A stretch of 64,000 nucleotides of DNA from Peptococcaceae bacterium (lineage in GTDB: Bacteria > Bacillota > Peptococcia > DRI-13 > PHAD01), in the NCBI GenBank assembly GCA_024655825.1, contig JANLFJ010000007.1, positions 1 to 64,000 on the forward strand, given 5' to 3'. The notes below the pieces were generated by a model that saw only the letters and a list, made by a program, of their open reading frames with translations, was not told where the DNA came from and searched no databases. Positions 63,070-64,000 of this stretch are shown here, piece after piece. The position numbers and the translations under genes are program-made. The number at the start of each line of letters is the position of its first letter. Positions within the stretch are counted from its first letter, which is position 1.

Positions 63070-64000
63070 GTGAAGGTTTTTTTTCCACTAGAAAATCGTG
63101 GTGTTATAGGGGGCGGGGTGAAGGCCGCCTGGAGACTGGCAGATAAACTGACGAAAGATTACGGGGTTGAGGTGGGCATGTTAGGCCCATCATGCAGTGA
63201 AAGTTATTCCGGGTTTATTAACTACCGGTATGATGCCGGCAGCGCGTTCAGTTTGAATTATTATCTAAGCTTGATAAGGTGTTTGCAAGAATTCAGGCCC
63301 GACGTCGTTCATTGCATGGGACTGTACACAGCATTGCTGGTTTTGTCGGCAAAGAGCGCCTTTGACTATAAAGTAACGGTTACCGTTCACCATACCCGAA
63401 AAGAATTAAGAGGAGGCATTATCGCCAGGCTGTTCGGCAAATTAATAGCCCAAGGAATAGACCATGTCAATTTTTTAACTGAGTTTCAGGCGGAACACTA
63501 TAAACAGGTGCATGGGTTCAAGCCCCGCAAGTATTCAATTATCCCCAACATTGTCGAAGCGAAAAAACCGGACCAAGAAACTGTCCAAATATTAAGAGAG
63601 AACTTATTAAAAACAATGCGCAGCGATTATATCCTGTGTTTTGCCGGCAGGTTGATCCCTTCAAAGCAGGTAGATGTTTTCATCAAAACTGTTGAAATAT
63701 TATTGAGTGAGGGAATAAACTGCCTGGGATTAATTATAGGGAGTGGACCGGAGGATTATGTCAATTATCTTCGCGAGGAGTCTTCAAAAATAAAGGACAA
63801 GGTGGTTTTTACCGGGTTTATTTACGATCCGGAAAAATACTTGGCGGCCAGCGATTGTTTCCTGTTTCCCACTATGCACCCGGAAGCCTTGCCCAATGTT
63901 ATAGTTGAGTGCTTTCTTAATTCTGTCCCGGTCGTGGCATCGCCCATAAAACAGCTGGAGGGGCTTGTCGTGCACAGGGTTAACGGGCTTGTGGCCAAGG
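63070..64000 (+). CDS. Glycosyltransferase family 4, cut by the window end
   Basis: The frame starts at GTG 63070 behind GGGGAGA and stays open to the window end (about 310 codons). The N-terminal part has GVIGGGVKAAWRLADKL, then FRPDVVHCMGLYTALLVL, VTVHHTRKEL, then AGRLIPSKQVDVFIKTVEIL and the donor site PTMHPEALPNVIVECFLNS. That last Glu-rich segment is the GT4 E-X7-E type motif. A sugar cannot be assigned. It shows that the polysaccharide cluster continues beyond the window. Confidence 0.88.
   Translation, partial: MKVFFPLENRGVIGGGVKAAWRLADKLTKDYGVEVGMLGPSCSESYSGFINYRYDAGSAFSLNYYLSLIRCLQEFRPDVVHCMGLYTALLVLSAKSAFDYKVTVTVHHTRKELRGGIIARLFGKLIAQGIDHVNFLTEFQAEHYKQVHGFKPRKYSIIPNIVEAKKPDQETVQILRENLLKTMRSDYILCFAGRLIPSKQVDVFIKTVEILLSEGINCLGLIIGSGPEDYVNYLREESSKIKDKVVFTGFIYDPEKYLAASDCFLFPTMHPEALPNVIVECFLNSVPVVASPIKQLEGLVVHRVNGLVAK

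Overview
The window comes from the chromosome of an anaerobic, spore-forming Firmicute, most likely of the Pelotomaculum/Desulfotomaculum group. The signs are spoIIP, T-box and CIRCE regulation, indolepyruvate:ferredoxin oxidoreductase, an NAD-linked formate dehydrogenase, and an archaeal-like (group III) chaperonin inside the dnaK operon. Group assignment is inferred from gene content and order, not from a database search. Most of the window is moderately GC-rich. By eye, two stretches are more AT-rich: about 49.1-50.1 kb and everything after about 57.2 kb.

Layout. (1) 0-4.3 kb, accessory: a broken transposase, a cluster of DnaA boxes, a membrane sensor-like protein coupled to a 46-residue AgrD-type cyclic-peptide precursor, an XRE regulator, a small membrane protein, and an HTH-Uma2 nuclease-fold fusion whose upstream region carries 10-bp tandem repeats. 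(2) 4.2-14.4 kb, metabolism: leuS behind what looks like a decapitated T-box, iorAB, a lone FAD flavoprotein, nadE and a eukaryotic-type hexokinase. (3) 14.5-20.2 kb: comEA-comEC-holA, then lipB-lipA. (4) 20.2-25.2 kb: a NuoF-FdhA-NuoE operon for an NAD-linked formate dehydrogenase. (5) 25.3-32.7 kb: rpsT, a holin-like protein, spoIIP, murJ, lepA, hemW. (6) 32.8-43.3 kb: a CIRCE-controlled heat-shock operon hrcA-cpn-grpE-dnaK-dnaJ followed by prmA-rsmE-mtaB-hinT, then rpsU-yqeY behind their own promoter. The order resembles the Bacillus subtilis comE-to-yqfA neighbourhood. (7) 43.4-49.3 kb, envelope: an LTA-synthase-like enzyme, a lytic transglycosylase and the nfeD-floA membrane-domain pair. 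(8) 49.3-50.1 kb: a Mu-like Mor/Com regulator pair with no phage around it. (9) 50.2-64.0 kb: galU, a secreted stalk-domain protein and an exopolysaccharide cluster (polymerase, Wzz/CpsD/CpsB control module, priming transferase, two glycosyltransferases, UDP-sugar dehydrogenase, heparinase-fold protein) that continues past the window edge.

How the parts fit. Amino-acid fermentation through IorAB gives reduced ferredoxin. The formate dehydrogenase moves electrons between formate and NAD(H), possibly also ferredoxin. Protein quality control sits under one HrcA/CIRCE switch. GalU and the UDP-sugar dehydrogenase supply precursors to the exopolysaccharide machinery, whose chain length is probably set by the Wzz/CpsD/CpsB phosphorylation module.

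The least explained items are the orphan autoinducer peptide with a kinase-less sensor, the leuS leader whose promoter lies directly against the T-box core, the HTH-Uma2 gene with helically phased iterons, and the stranded Mor/Com pair.
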